Shown here: piece by piece, positions 34,089-42,790 of the stretch
Layout of the letters: each line of letters begins with the position of its first letter
Numbering within the stretch: position 1 is the first letter of the stretch
Made by a program: the position numbers and the translations under genes
From: DSWT01 sp035420085
Lineage (GTDB): Bacteria > Chloroflexota > Anaerolineae > B4-G1 > SLSP01
DNA: 64,000 nt
Assembly (NCBI GenBank): GCA_035420085.1
Contig: DAOLUH010000002.1
Span: 144,525 to 208,524, forward strand
Direction of reading: 5' to 3'
Notes under the pieces: model-generated
What the model saw: only the letters and a program-made list of their open reading frames with translations
Databases searched by the model: none
What the model was told of the DNA's origin: nothing

Positions 34089-35089
34089 GATTGCACGCCC
34101 GCCTCCCGCGCGGCAATATGACAGGCCACATAGCGGTTCGCGTCGAGCGGCAGCAATGCAGGGCGCTTCACGTCGCACAGCCCCGGCTCAAAATACGGGC
34201 AACGTGGATGGAAGCGGCAGCCGCTCGGCAGGGCCAGCAAACTCGGAATGTCCTGACTGCGCAATTCAACGCGCTGCTTGTGGCGGGTCAGTTCGGGGTC
34301 GGCCTCTGGCACGGCGGCGAGCAAGGCTTTGCTGTAGGGGTGCAGCGGTTCGTTGATCAACTGCGGCGTTGACGCGAATTCGACGATGCTGCCTACATAC
34401 ATCACCGCGATGCGGCCTTCCCAGGCGAAGAACTTCGCCACCGCCAGATCGTGCGTAATGAACAGGTACGTCACGCCGAGATTGCGCTTCAAATCCGCCA
34501 TCATGTTGAGCAACCCCACACGGATGGAGACATCCACCATTGAGACGGCCTCATCCGCCACAATAAAACGCGGGTTGACGGTCAACGCGCGGGCCACCGA
34601 GACGCGCTGGCGCTGTCCGCCGCTCAACTGGTGCGGATATTTGTACAGAAAATCCTCGACCGGCGACAGTCCAACGATGGTAAGCAATTCGATCACACGA
34701 TCCAGCGCCTCGCGCGTGTTAGCGGCTAATTTGTGGTGTAGCAGCGGCGCGCTCAGGATTTGATAGATGGTGTGCGACGGGTTGAGCGAAGCGTAAGGGT
34801 CCTGGTGGATAATCTGCACGCCCAGGCGAAACTTCTTGAAATCCTCGCCCTTGTCGCCTCTGGGTGTCCACACCGGCTTTCCCGTGTACAACACCTGTCC
34901 CGTGGTGGGTTTGAGCAGACCGGCGATCATCTTGCCAGTTGTCGTTTTGCCGCAGCCGCTTTCGCCGACCAGACAGACCACCTCGCCCTCTCGGATCCCA
35001 AAGGAGACGCCGTCAACGGCTGTCACCCGTTCCCGCCGCGAACCGAACATCCGTACCAGATCACGCGCTTCGATGAGGTACTCGCTCAT
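34085..35089 (-). CDS. ABC transporter ATP-binding protein, DppF/OppF type
   Basis: The 334-residue protein starts at ATG 35089, overlapping the stop of the DppD-type gene (ATGA). It has Walker A GESGCGKTT (42-50), signature LSGGQRQR, Walker B ending VADEAVSMVD (the usual Pro after Glu is Ala) and the switch His in FITHDLAV. The C-terminal oligopeptide-transporter extension with SGCRFHPRCPYFEPGLC supplies the cysteines typical of this family. It powers import together with the DppD-like subunit. Confidence 0.92.
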   Translation of the reverse strand: MSEYLIEARDLVRMFGSRRERVTAVDGVSFGIREGEVVCLVGESGCGKTTTGKMIAGLLKPTTGQVLYTGKPVWTPRGDKGEDFKKFRLGVQIIHQDPYASLNPSHTIYQILSAPLLHHKLAANTREALDRVIELLTIVGLSPVEDFLYKYPHQLSGGQRQRVSVARALTVNPRFIVADEAVSMVDVSIRVGLLNMMADLKRNLGVTYLFITHDLAVAKFFAWEGRIAVMYVGSIVEFASTPQLINEPLHPYSKALLAAVPEADPELTRHKQRVELRSQDIPSLLALPSGCRFHPRCPYFEPGLCDVKRPALLPLDANRYVACHIAAREAGVQS

Positions 35090-36174
35090 AGCGTCTTGCC
35101 TCCCATGTATCGCTGGTAGCGTTCCTGCAGATCGTGCGTGTCTTCCTGCACCCGGCGCACATTGAAGCAGGCGACGCTGTGCGTTTCGCCGTAGTGCGCC
35201 TCAAGCTTTGGTTCTTCCGCAAGACACCGCTCGGTGGCGTAAGGGCAGCGGGGATGGAATTTGCATCCCGGCGGAGGGGCTACGAGGTCTGGCGGCGCGC
35301 CCGGAATCGAAATCAGCTTCTCGAATTCGCCGGTCACTGTGGGGACGGCGCGGATCAGTCCCAGAGTGTAGGGATGCGCCGGGCGGTAGAAAATGTCCGC
35401 CACCGGCCCTACCTCGACGATACTACCGGCGTACATCGTGGCGACGCGATCCGCCAGCTCCGCCGCTGTCGCCAGATCGTGCGAGATAAAGAGCATCGCA
35501 AAGCCGATTTCGTCCTTCAGCCGTCGCAGCAGGTCAATGATTGTTCGCTGCGTCAGGATGTCCAATGCTGTCGTCGGCTCATCCAGGATGAGCACCTGCG
35601 GATCGAGCAACAGGCTCATCGCCAGCAGCACCCGTTGACGCATCCCGCCGCTCAACTCATGGGGGTAAGCGTCAATGACGCGCTTGGGATCCAGTTGCAC
35701 GTATTCGAGCAATTGCATGGCGCGCTCGCGGACCTGTTGGCGCGGCATACCGCCGTGCGCCTTGGACGTGTCGAGAATCTGATCCCAAATCCGCAGCACC
35801 GGATTGAAGGCGTTTAACGCTGATTGAAACACCATCGCGCACTCGCGCCAGCGGAACCGGCGCAGCTCTCGCTCTTTGAGCGAGAGGACGTCAATCCCCT
35901 GGTTGCCGCGCCAGTAGGTGATCTCGCCTTTGGGGATACGCGCCGCTTTGACCAACAGGCGGATCAGCGCCACGCCGAGCGTCGTCTTGCCGCAACCGCT
36001 CTCGCCGATCAGCGCCAGACTTTCACCCCGCGCCAGCTCGAAGCTAACCCCGCGTACTGCCTTCACCACCCCGCGCTCGATTTTGTATTCCACCCACAAG
36101 TCTTCGACCGTTAGCGGCACTTTCGACTTGGAAGCATCCGCGACTTTGGAAGCACTGGCAACCTTGTTTTCCAT
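35086..36174 (-). CDS. ABC transporter ATP-binding protein, DppD/OppD type
   Basis: The 362-residue protein begins MENKVASASKVADASK. It has Walker A GESGCGKTT (57-65), signature HELSGGMRQR, Walker B LILDEPTTALD and switch ISHDLATAAELADR. The oligopeptide C-terminal domain carries CKFHPRCPYATERC. It pairs with the DppF-like ATPase encoded next, overlapping by four bases. The N-terminal 20 residues are an Ala/Ser/Lys-rich extension without a known role. Confidence 0.92.
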   Translation of the reverse strand: MENKVASASKVADASKSKVPLTVEDLWVEYKIERGVVKAVRGVSFELARGESLALIGESGCGKTTLGVALIRLLVKAARIPKGEITYWRGNQGIDVLSLKERELRRFRWRECAMVFQSALNAFNPVLRIWDQILDTSKAHGGMPRQQVRERAMQLLEYVQLDPKRVIDAYPHELSGGMRQRVLLAMSLLLDPQVLILDEPTTALDILTQRTIIDLLRRLKDEIGFAMLFISHDLATAAELADRVATMYAGSIVEVGPVADIFYRPAHPYTLGLIRAVPTVTGEFEKLISIPGAPPDLVAPPPGCKFHPRCPYATERCLAEEPKLEAHYGETHSVACFNVRRVQEDTHDLQERYQRYMGGKTL

Positions 36175-36197
36175 CTTGCTTCTTGCCTCCTCTATCC

Positions 36198-37106
36198 TTA
36201 CCCCGTGCGCAGACGTGGGTTGAAGATTTCTTCAAGCGAGCGGCTCATCCACACAATCGAAAGCTGGAAAAGCGCAATCGCCGTCACTGGCGCCATAATG
36301 AAGTAGATGCTATCCTTGAAGAAAATCGCGCCCTGCGTCCAGGCCAGGTTGATCATCACGCCCCAGTTGCGGGTCAACGGGACCAACCCCAGGAAGACCA
36401 GCCCCACCTGCGCATAGATCGCGGATGTCATCCCAAAGGTGAAGCTGATGGCGATGTAGCTCAACATATTGGGCAGCACTTCCGAGAAGATGATGTGCCA
36501 CATCCCCAAATCCAGCGCGACGGCAGCCTCGATGTAATCGCGCTCTTTGAGTGAGAACACCTGCGCGCGGATCGAACGGTACAGGCCCGCCCACGAAAGC
36601 ACCGAGAGCAGTAACGCTAAAAAGAGCATATTGTCGAGTTTAACCAGCGTGGCTAACACCGCCAACAATGGAAAGCGCGGAATCGTCAACCAGATGTCGG
36701 CCAGCATTGTCAAGAAGGCGTCGAAACCGCCACCGATGAGTGCGCTCAATGAGCCAAGCGCCACGCCAATAAACGTCGAAATGATGCCGGTCAGCAGCGC
36801 CATTTGGAGGATGTCCCGCCCACCATGCACAATCTGCGCCAGGATGTCTTTCCCCTGACTGTCGTTGCCCAAGGGATGTTGCCACGTGGGCGGCGCGTAG
36901 ATCGCGTTGATGTCGGCAGATGTGACCTTGGGCACAATCAGCGTTCCCACCGTCGTCATCAACACAAAGCCGATGAAGATCAAGAAGCCGACAAAGCCGG
37001 TTTTGTTGCGGCTCATTAACTTCAGGAACCGGCCAATCCCACGCACAAAGCGTCCCGGCCAATAGCGAATACCGGTCTTGGGCATCAAAGCTTGGGATGT
37101 CGTCAT
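36198..37106 (-). CDS. ABC transporter permease, DppC/OppC type
   Basis: ATG 37106 shares a TGATG overlap with the preceding permease stop and has GGAGG six bases upstream; a TTG one codon earlier is rejected. The 302-residue protein has an N-terminal helix after GRFLKLMSRNK, the periplasmic HPLGNDSQGKDILAQIVHGGR motif diagnostic of DppC/OppC, and the EAA loop EAAVALDLGMWHIIFSEVLPN that contacts the ATPases. It has six membrane segments. Confidence 0.92.
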   Translation of the reverse strand: MTTSQALMPKTGIRYWPGRFVRGIGRFLKLMSRNKTGFVGFLIFIGFVLMTTVGTLIVPKVTSADINAIYAPPTWQHPLGNDSQGKDILAQIVHGGRDILQMALLTGIISTFIGVALGSLSALIGGGFDAFLTMLADIWLTIPRFPLLAVLATLVKLDNMLFLALLLSVLSWAGLYRSIRAQVFSLKERDYIEAAVALDLGMWHIIFSEVLPNMLSYIAISFTFGMTSAIYAQVGLVFLGLVPLTRNWGVMINLAWTQGAIFFKDSIYFIMAPVTAIALFQLSIVWMSRSLEEIFNPRLRTG

Positions 37107-38188
37107 CAATTACCTCCGGCAATGCGCACGCGGGGATCGAACCACCCGTAGATGAAATCCGCCAGCAGGTTGGACAGGACTACCGAGATGGTGATAATCA
37201 GGAAAATGCCCTGCATCAGTGGATAGTCGCGCGTCGTGAGGGCCGAGAGCAGCCGGTAGCCAATTCCCTGGTAGACGAAAATGCTCTCAATAAGAATCGA
37301 ACCGCCAACCACGAAGCCAATGCTGATCAACAATTGGGTGATGAGCGGCAGCATCGCGTTGCGCCCCACGTAAGCTGTTGTGATGCGCCCTTCGGAGAGA
37401 CCGCGCGCCCGCGCCACGGTCACGTAATCCTCGCCCAACGCGCCGATTGTACTGCTCTTCATTGAGAGAATCCACGAGCCGATTGTCGAGAGCACATACG
37501 TCAAAATCGGCAGCGCCGCGTGGAAGAAGATGTCTTTGATGAAGACCCACGTGAAACCCGGCTGAATGCCCGGCGACCGCGAGCCGCGCATCTGGTGGAT
37601 GGGCACGAGATTCCAATAAACGCCCAGATAAACGAGCAGCACGATGCCGACGATGTAGTTGGGGATCGAACTCAAGACCGAAGCTGTGCCCGATACTGCC
37701 GGTTCCCACAACGCCTGGCGTTTGTAAGCCAGTAACATCCCGATCAACATCCCCAGAATAAAACTGATGATCAACCCCAATCCCACACTGAACAACGTCC
37801 ACGGGAGGAACGTGACGATGATTTGCCAGACGGACGTGCCCGGCGAGCGCAGCGAATCCCCTAAATTTCCATGGGCGAGTTGCACCATATAGTCGAAGTA
37901 TTGCTGATAGAGCGGCGCATCCAGGTCAATAGCGAAGAGTGAAGCGGCTTGATCGCGTGCTTCGGCATACGGTATGCTGTATTGCACCATCAATTCGTTG
38001 ATATAGACCTCGATAGGATTGGAGGGCATCAGGCGCACGAGAAAAAAGATCAGACTGGTGACGAACCAGATCGTGAACACCGCGCGTGCGAGCATCCTGA
38101 CGACGTAGTTGGATGTAATACGTTTGATCCAACGCCCTAGCGGTATTTTGGTGGGCATAACCTGTGTGCTTACGGTTGTGCTGCTCAA
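37106..38188 (-). CDS. ABC transporter permease, DppB/OppB type
   Basis: The start is TTG at 38188, with GGAGG seven bases upstream; it is the only codon in register with that ribosome site. The 360-residue protein has the N-terminal RMLARAVFTIWFVTSLIFFL helix and the EAA loop VARARGLSEGRITTAYVGRNAMLP. Six helices are visible. It is the membrane partner of the DppC-like subunit, to which it is translationally coupled. A 31-bp REP-like palindrome lies just before its ribosome site. Confidence 0.92.
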   Translation of the reverse strand: MSSTTVSTQVMPTKIPLGRWIKRITSNYVVRMLARAVFTIWFVTSLIFFLVRLMPSNPIEVYINELMVQYSIPYAEARDQAASLFAIDLDAPLYQQYFDYMVQLAHGNLGDSLRSPGTSVWQIIVTFLPWTLFSVGLGLIISFILGMLIGMLLAYKRQALWEPAVSGTASVLSSIPNYIVGIVLLVYLGVYWNLVPIHQMRGSRSPGIQPGFTWVFIKDIFFHAALPILTYVLSTIGSWILSMKSSTIGALGEDYVTVARARGLSEGRITTAYVGRNAMLPLITQLLISIGFVVGGSILIESIFVYQGIGYRLLSALTTRDYPLMQGIFLIITISVVLSNLLADFIYGWFDPRVRIAGGN

Positions 38189-38207
38189 CGGGACCTCCTT
38201 TCTGTTG

Positions 38208-38238
38208 CGTAGTAGCGACTTCAGTCGCTTCGGCTACG
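38208..38238. repeat. REP-like palindrome overlapping the NamZ stop
   Basis: The outer pair CGTAG/CTACG (38208-38212, 38234-38238) encloses the perfect palindrome AGCGACTTCAGTCGCT (38214-38229). The NamZ-like gene terminates inside it, and the ribosome site of the DppB-like gene follows. Confidence 0.7.
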
Positions 38239-39391
38239 AATAGAGCCAGTATTGACGGGATGCCTTCTCGAAATCTGCCACTGCATCTGACCAACTTGCC
38301 GCCAATTCTGTCAAGTTTGCACCCGCGTCTATCGCACTCCGCACCTGATCCGTGCCCGCCAGCAGGTCCATGTGCGGATGCGCGCCCTCCCAACTCTGCG
38401 GCAGCCACGCGAAATCTGCCGGATACAATGCTCTTAGCGCCGCGAGCACGTGCAACCCCGCCGTCACTGGGCGGAAGGTCGCGCGGTCGGTCACGTGAAC
38501 CTGCACGCCGCCGCAGACCGACCCGGTAAACTTGGACGCCGCCGGCATAAACTGTGTCGGACGGAAGCGCACCCCCAGCAGCGCCAGCGCGTTCAGGTGC
38601 GCCGCCAGCGCCTCTCCATTGATCCACGGCGCGCCGCAGACCTCGAACGGCAACGCCGTCCCGCGTCCTTCGGAGACGTTCGTCCCTTCCAGAAAACACA
38701 TACCGGGGTAAACGATGGCCGTCGAAAGGTGCGGCATCGCGGGCGAAGTGGGAATCCAGATCAGGTCAGTTTCGTCGAACCACAGCTCACGCCGCCATCC
38801 CGCCATCGGGATCACGGTCAACTCGGCATTGATGCCCTGCGTATGATTCATATAATGCGCCAATTCCCCGATGGTCAGGCCATAGCGCAGCGGAATGGGC
38901 AGCACGCCAACGAACGACTCGAAGCCCGGTGTCAACACCGGCCCCTCGCGCGTTATCCCGTTGATGGGATTGGGACGATCCAGCACCACGATGGGAAGAT
39001 GCGCGTTTGCTGCGCCCTTGAGCATATACAGGAGCGTGCTGATGAAGGTGTAAAATCGCACACCCACATCCTGCATATCGAAGACCACGATATCAACCTC
39101 GGCCAACATAGCCGGCGTGGGCTCCTGCGTCGCGCCGTACAGGCTGTAAATAGGGATGTGAGTGCTCCCGTAGACGGCATCCTGGACGTGCTGACCATCG
39201 GCGGCGGCGCCGGAGAACCCGTGCTCCGGCGCAAAGAGCGCCGTCAGCCGCACATTGCCCTGTAAAAGCGCCGTGACGCTGTCCGTCAGATCGCGGGTGA
39301 CGGCTGCCGGGTGTGTCGCCAGACCGACGCGGCGTCCCTTGAGCGGCACAGCCCCGTTGTCAATCAGACGCTCCAATCCCGTGGTGCTCAT
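38234..39391 (-). CDS. namZ: NamZ-like exo-beta-N-acetylmuramidase (DUF1343, GH171)
   Basis: The 385-residue protein starts MSTTGLERLIDNGAVPLKGR, six bases after the ROK regulator. It has the DUF1343 hallmarks: GLATHPAAVT (23-32), FAPEHGFSGA (53-62), DMQDVGVRFYTFISTL (105-120), DRPNPI (138-143) and FLEGTNVSEGRGTALPFE. Bacillus subtilis NamZ (YbbC) releases MurNAc from the non-reducing end of peptidoglycan fragments and is the founding GH171 member. There is no signal peptide here, unlike secreted NamZ proteins, so a cytoplasmic action on imported muropeptides is inferred. Confidence 0.88.
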   Translation of the reverse strand: MSTTGLERLIDNGAVPLKGRRVGLATHPAAVTRDLTDSVTALLQGNVRLTALFAPEHGFSGAAADGQHVQDAVYGSTHIPIYSLYGATQEPTPAMLAEVDIVVFDMQDVGVRFYTFISTLLYMLKGAANAHLPIVVLDRPNPINGITREGPVLTPGFESFVGVLPIPLRYGLTIGELAHYMNHTQGINAELTVIPMAGWRRELWFDETDLIWIPTSPAMPHLSTAIVYPGMCFLEGTNVSEGRGTALPFEVCGAPWINGEALAAHLNALALLGVRFRPTQFMPAASKFTGSVCGGVQVHVTDRATFRPVTAGLHVLAALRALYPADFAWLPQSWEGAHPHMDLLAGTDQVRSAIDAGANLTELAASWSDAVADFEKASRQYWLYS

Positions 39392-39396
39392 CGCGT

Positions 39397-40620
39397 TTAT
39401 CCATTGAAGGGGAACAGCCCTAATTCCTCGTGCAGCAACAGCGCCGCCGCGCCGAGTAGGATGATGTCGGCGCCCATACTCACGAAACCGATTTCAGAGG
39501 TCTGTGACAGTGACGCCAGCGCGCGCTTGTTCATCTCTTCTCGTACCGTGTTGAGCAAAAATTCTCCAAAGCACGTGATGCGCCCTGACAGCAGAATCCG
39601 ACATCCGCCCAGCACGCCCACCAGGCTGGCGGCCGCTGCGCCGAGATGCTGACCTACGTTGCGGATCACCTGTTGCGCCGCTGCATCCCCTTCGGCGAAC
39701 GCTTCGCAGACCGTCTCGAAGGTGAGCGCGTCAGGGTGGGGGACGAGCTGGTTCAGTATTGATTCGGGGGTATTCTTCGCCAACGCCTGCGCCTGCCGGA
39801 CAATGCCCCGGCTGTTCGCCACCGTCTCGAGACAGCCGGTGTTCCCGCATTGGCAGCGCTCGCCGTTCTCGACGACGGTGACGTGGCCGATTTCCCCGGC
39901 GCCCAACGGGTTGCCGTGAAACAGCCGTCCGTTCAGTACAATCCCCGCCCCGACGCCCTTGCCCACGTGGATGACCACCAAATCGCGCGTGCTGCTGTTC
40001 TCGCCGAAGGTATATTCGCCCAGGGCCGCGACTTGACAGTCGTTCGCCATATAAACCGGCAAGTGATAACGTTGTTGCAGCAAGGTGCGCAGATGAACAT
40101 CCCGCCAGTTGAGGTTGACGGCTTGATAGATCACGCCATTCACCGCATCCACCAGCCCCGGTGTGCCGATGCCAATGCCCAACAAAGGGCTACACGCGGC
40201 CTGGATCAGCGTGTCTACCAGTTCGTAGACCAGTTCTAACGCGGCGGTTCCGTTGCGTCCCTGCAACGGCAAACTGACCCGGTGTTTGATTTCGCCGTTC
40301 AAATTGATCAACGCGCCGCGAAAATCTTCGCGCGCCAGGTCAATCCCGATCAAACAGCGTGAATCGGCGTTGACGCGCAGGAGGATCGCACGTTTGCCGC
40401 CTGTGGAGGGGGCGCGCCCGATTTCTTCGAGCAGACCTTGCACCATCAAGTCTGCGACGACATCGGAGACCGTAGGGCGCGTCAAACGTGTGATCCGCGC
40501 AATCTCGGCCCGGCTGATTTCTCCCCGTTCGTAGACGGTGCTAAACACCAATTGGGTGTTATGAATCCGTGTTTGCTCGTGCGTCGCTTTTTTTGTCACA
40601 GATTGCGCCTTGATGGTCAA
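39397..40620 (-). CDS. ROK family transcriptional regulator
   Basis: The 407-residue protein has an N-terminal MarR-like winged helix (about 20-85: SRAEIARITRLTRPTVSDVVADLM) and a ROK sugar-binding body. It has GIGIGTPGLVD, the base MANDCQVAALGE (Asp194), GKGVGAGIVLNG and the zinc motif His246 with CQCGNTGC (Cys256, 258, 263). NagC and XylR repressors have this design and respond to an amino sugar or sugar phosphate. It has its own promoter at 40632-40687, which shares a 33-bp identical operator/-10 region with the promoter of the kinase gene at 45099. That makes it the likely local repressor. Confidence 0.92.
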   Translation of the reverse strand: MTIKAQSVTKKATHEQTRIHNTQLVFSTVYERGEISRAEIARITRLTRPTVSDVVADLMVQGLLEEIGRAPSTGGKRAILLRVNADSRCLIGIDLAREDFRGALINLNGEIKHRVSLPLQGRNGTAALELVYELVDTLIQAACSPLLGIGIGTPGLVDAVNGVIYQAVNLNWRDVHLRTLLQQRYHLPVYMANDCQVAALGEYTFGENSSTRDLVVIHVGKGVGAGIVLNGRLFHGNPLGAGEIGHVTVVENGERCQCGNTGCLETVANSRGIVRQAQALAKNTPESILNQLVPHPDALTFETVCEAFAEGDAAAQQVIRNVGQHLGAAAASLVGVLGGCRILLSGRITCFGEFLLNTVREEMNKRALASLSQTSEIGFVSMGADIILLGAAALLLHEELGLFPFNG

Positions 40621-40631
40621 AAAAAGGGGTG

Positions 40632-40687
40632 TTAGAAAGTTAAATTTACTTACGAAGTATTATACAACGCATTACGGCCATTGTCAA
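40632..40687 (-). promoter_or_regulatory. Consensus promoter with ROK-type operator, upstream of the ROK regulator
   Basis: On the minus strand, TTGACA (40687-40682) and TATAAT (40664-40659) are 17 bases apart. Downstream, 40632-40664 is identical over 33 bases to 45126-45158. It contains TACTT-ACG-AAGTA and an AAGT-T-AAATTT-ACTT near-palindrome. It is a repression site overlapping the -10 and start region (inference). Confidence 0.8.
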
Positions 40688-40694
40688 GTATTTT

Positions 40695-41615
40695 TTACAG
40701 CCACAACTGTTCTGGATAAACATCCCGCGCAATCAACGTGCGGATGGCGTGCTGAACCCGCGCCCGATCCTCTTTATAGGTGACACCGAACCACTGCGCA
40801 TCGCTGGCGAGGACTTTGACGCGCGCCTTGCGCTCCTGCACCAAATCGCCGACGATGTTGGGCAAGAAGAACTCCGCTTTCAGCAAATTGTGGGCATTAT
40901 CGCGCAGGAATAGGGGGAAGCGGCGCTCCAATTCCCCAAACAGGCTCGGTGTGAAGCCCCAGATGTTCATCGAGACGGCAGTCTGCGCGGGGATGTCCAC
41001 CCAGGTTGCGCCATCTTCGGTGTACGCGATACTCGCGCCGCGCCGTTCGATGTGGGTGCGCTCCCGGATGTGGACGAGGAAGCCGTCGTCATCCGCCACA
41101 CACACGCCGCGCGAGACGTGACCGTGCTCGGTGATGGTGTTCTCCAGCACATAGCCGACCATACAGTAGTCGTAGACGCCGTCCTTGTCCTCCGCGTGGG
41201 CGAGATACCCGGCCAGCGCCTCAAACGCCGCGCGCCCGTAGAAGTCATCGGCGTTGATGACGGCGAATGGCCCGGCGACCTTGTCCCGGCAACTGAGCAC
41301 CGCCTGCCCGGTGCCCCAGGGCTTCTGGCGCTCCGGCGGCAGCACGAAGCCCGGCGGCATGTCCGTCAAACGTTGGATAACGTAAGCAGTCTCGCAGTGT
41401 TTGCCGATGGTGACGCCGAATCTTTCGCGGAAGGCATCCTCAATCGCCTGGCTGACGACGAAGACCACCTTGCCGAACCCGGCGCGCAGCGCATCATATA
41501 CGGCATAATCCAGCAGCGTGGCCTCATGCGGTCCCACCGGCTCAATCTGCTTAATGCCTCCATACCGGCTGCCCAATCCAGCCGCCATCACGATAAGTGT
41601 AGGCTTCACGCTCAT
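40695..41615 (-). CDS. Sugar-phosphate nucleotidyltransferase
   Basis: ATG 41615 (MSVKPTLIVMAAGLGSRYGG) follows GAGGAG; the upstream frame only reads through GTAGGG repeats. The 306-residue protein has the NTP-transferase loop MAAGLGSRYGGIKQIEPVGP, a GTGQAVLSCRDKVAGPF segment and the metal Asp pair INADDFYG. It belongs to the NDP-sugar pyrophosphorylase fold, with closest style to stand-alone enzymes beside hexosamine kinases. It probably charges a sugar 1-phosphate made by the kinase encoded at 43705, but the base and sugar are unknown. Confidence 0.82.
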   Translation of the reverse strand: MSVKPTLIVMAAGLGSRYGGIKQIEPVGPHEATLLDYAVYDALRAGFGKVVFVVSQAIEDAFRERFGVTIGKHCETAYVIQRLTDMPPGFVLPPERQKPWGTGQAVLSCRDKVAGPFAVINADDFYGRAAFEALAGYLAHAEDKDGVYDYCMVGYVLENTITEHGHVSRGVCVADDDGFLVHIRERTHIERRGASIAYTEDGATWVDIPAQTAVSMNIWGFTPSLFGELERRFPLFLRDNAHNLLKAEFFLPNIVGDLVQERKARVKVLASDAQWFGVTYKEDRARVQHAIRTLIARDVYPEQLWL

Positions 41616-41629
41616 AGCTTCTCCTCGCA

Positions 41630-41740
41630 TGGAGTAGGGAGTAGGGGGGTAGAGGTGTAGGGGAGTAGGGGTGTAGTGAGTCTTTTTACTCCCAAACTCC
41701 CTTACTCCCCCACTCCCCCACTCCCTCACTCCCCCACTCA
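41630..41740. repeat. Inverted pair of GTAGGG/ACTCCC tandem arrays
   Basis: G-rich units (GGAGTAGGGAGTAGGGG..., 41631-41677) are mirrored by C-rich units (ACTCCCC..., 41688-41738). The array spans the gap between the nucleotidyltransferase and SIS genes and touches the SIS stop codon. Confidence 0.75.
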
Positions 41741-42787
41741 ATGCGTCAACGTTACCTTGCGTAATCCGCGCGGGGCTTCGGTGTCGTAGCCTTTGGCGCG
41801 GGTGAGATAGTAGCTGAACAGTTGCCCCGGCACAATCGTTACCAGCGGGCTGAGCCATTCGGGCATGTCAGCGGGCAGGCGCAGCGGCGTGTGCGCGAGC
41901 GACAGCACCTCCTCGCGGTTGGAGATGGCGAGCAGCTCCACCTCCCGCTGCGTAACCAGCTCTTCCAGCAGCGTTCGCATATCGTCGAAGACGGCGCCAT
42001 CCGGCGCAACCGCCAGCACGGGGAAGCCCTGCGAGACGACGGCGACCGGGCCGTGCTGGAAATCGGCGGAAGAGTAGGGGGCGGCAATCACATAGGCCAG
42101 CTCCTTCATCTTGAGCGACCACTCGAAGGCCGTCGCGTAGTTGAAGCCCCGTCCGAGCACCACGCACTGCTCCATATAGCGGTAGCGTTCGGCGGCGCGT
42201 TCGATGAACGCATCGAGGTCGAGGGCTTGCTGCACTAACGCCGGAACGCGCTCCAGGTCGGGCCAGCGATCCTGTGCATCGCCGCTTTGCGCGCTCATCG
42301 CCGCCGAAAGCATGGCGATGACCATCAACTGCGCGGTGTAGCTCTTCGTCGCGGCGACGGCCAACTCCGGTCCGGCGTCCACATCAATGACAAACTGCGC
42401 CAAGCGCGCCAGCGGCGACTCCGGCGCGTTGACAATCGCCAGCGTCGGCGCGCCCTGGCGTTGCGCCTCCGCCATCACCTGCACAATATCGGGCGACTGC
42501 CCCGACTGCGAAATGCCCAACACCAGCGCGTTCTTCAGGCTCGGTGGTTTCCCGTACAGGCTGAAGAGCGAGGGCGTCGCCAGCGCCGTCGGCATCTGGT
42601 TAAACGCGCCCCACAGGTACTTCGCGTACAGCCCGGCGTTATCCGATGTGCCCCGCGCCACCAGGAAGAGATAGTGGATGTCCTGTTTACGCAGTGCGGC
42701 GGCAATGGCGTATATATGCTCTTTCTGGTTTTCCAGCAGTCGCGTCAGCACTGCCGGTTGCTCGAAGATTTCTGACTTGAGGCTCAT
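41738..42787 (-). CDS. SIS-domain sugar isomerase/deaminase (GlmS C-terminal type)
   Basis: The 349-residue protein contains two SIS domains: FLVARGTSDNAGLYAKYL and LGISQSGQSPDIVQVMAEAQRQGAPT in the first, CVVLGRGFNYATAFEWSLKMKELAY and FQHGPVAVV in the second. It ends PRGLRKVTLTH, similar to the C-terminus of GlmS. Without the glutaminase domain, such proteins act as glucosamine-6-phosphate deaminases (NagB-II) or related aldose-ketose isomerases. It would convert GlcN 6-phosphate from the deacetylase step to fructose 6-phosphate. It is 3 bases downstream of the PIG-L gene. Confidence 0.85.
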   Translation of the reverse strand: MSLKSEIFEQPAVLTRLLENQKEHIYAIAAALRKQDIHYLFLVARGTSDNAGLYAKYLWGAFNQMPTALATPSLFSLYGKPPSLKNALVLGISQSGQSPDIVQVMAEAQRQGAPTLAIVNAPESPLARLAQFVIDVDAGPELAVAATKSYTAQLMVIAMLSAAMSAQSGDAQDRWPDLERVPALVQQALDLDAFIERAAERYRYMEQCVVLGRGFNYATAFEWSLKMKELAYVIAAPYSSADFQHGPVAVVSQGFPVLAVAPDGAVFDDMRTLLEELVTQREVELLAISNREEVLSLAHTPLRLPADMPEWLSPLVTIVPGQLFSYYLTRAKGYDTEAPRGLRKVTLTH

Positions 42788-42790
42788 ATC

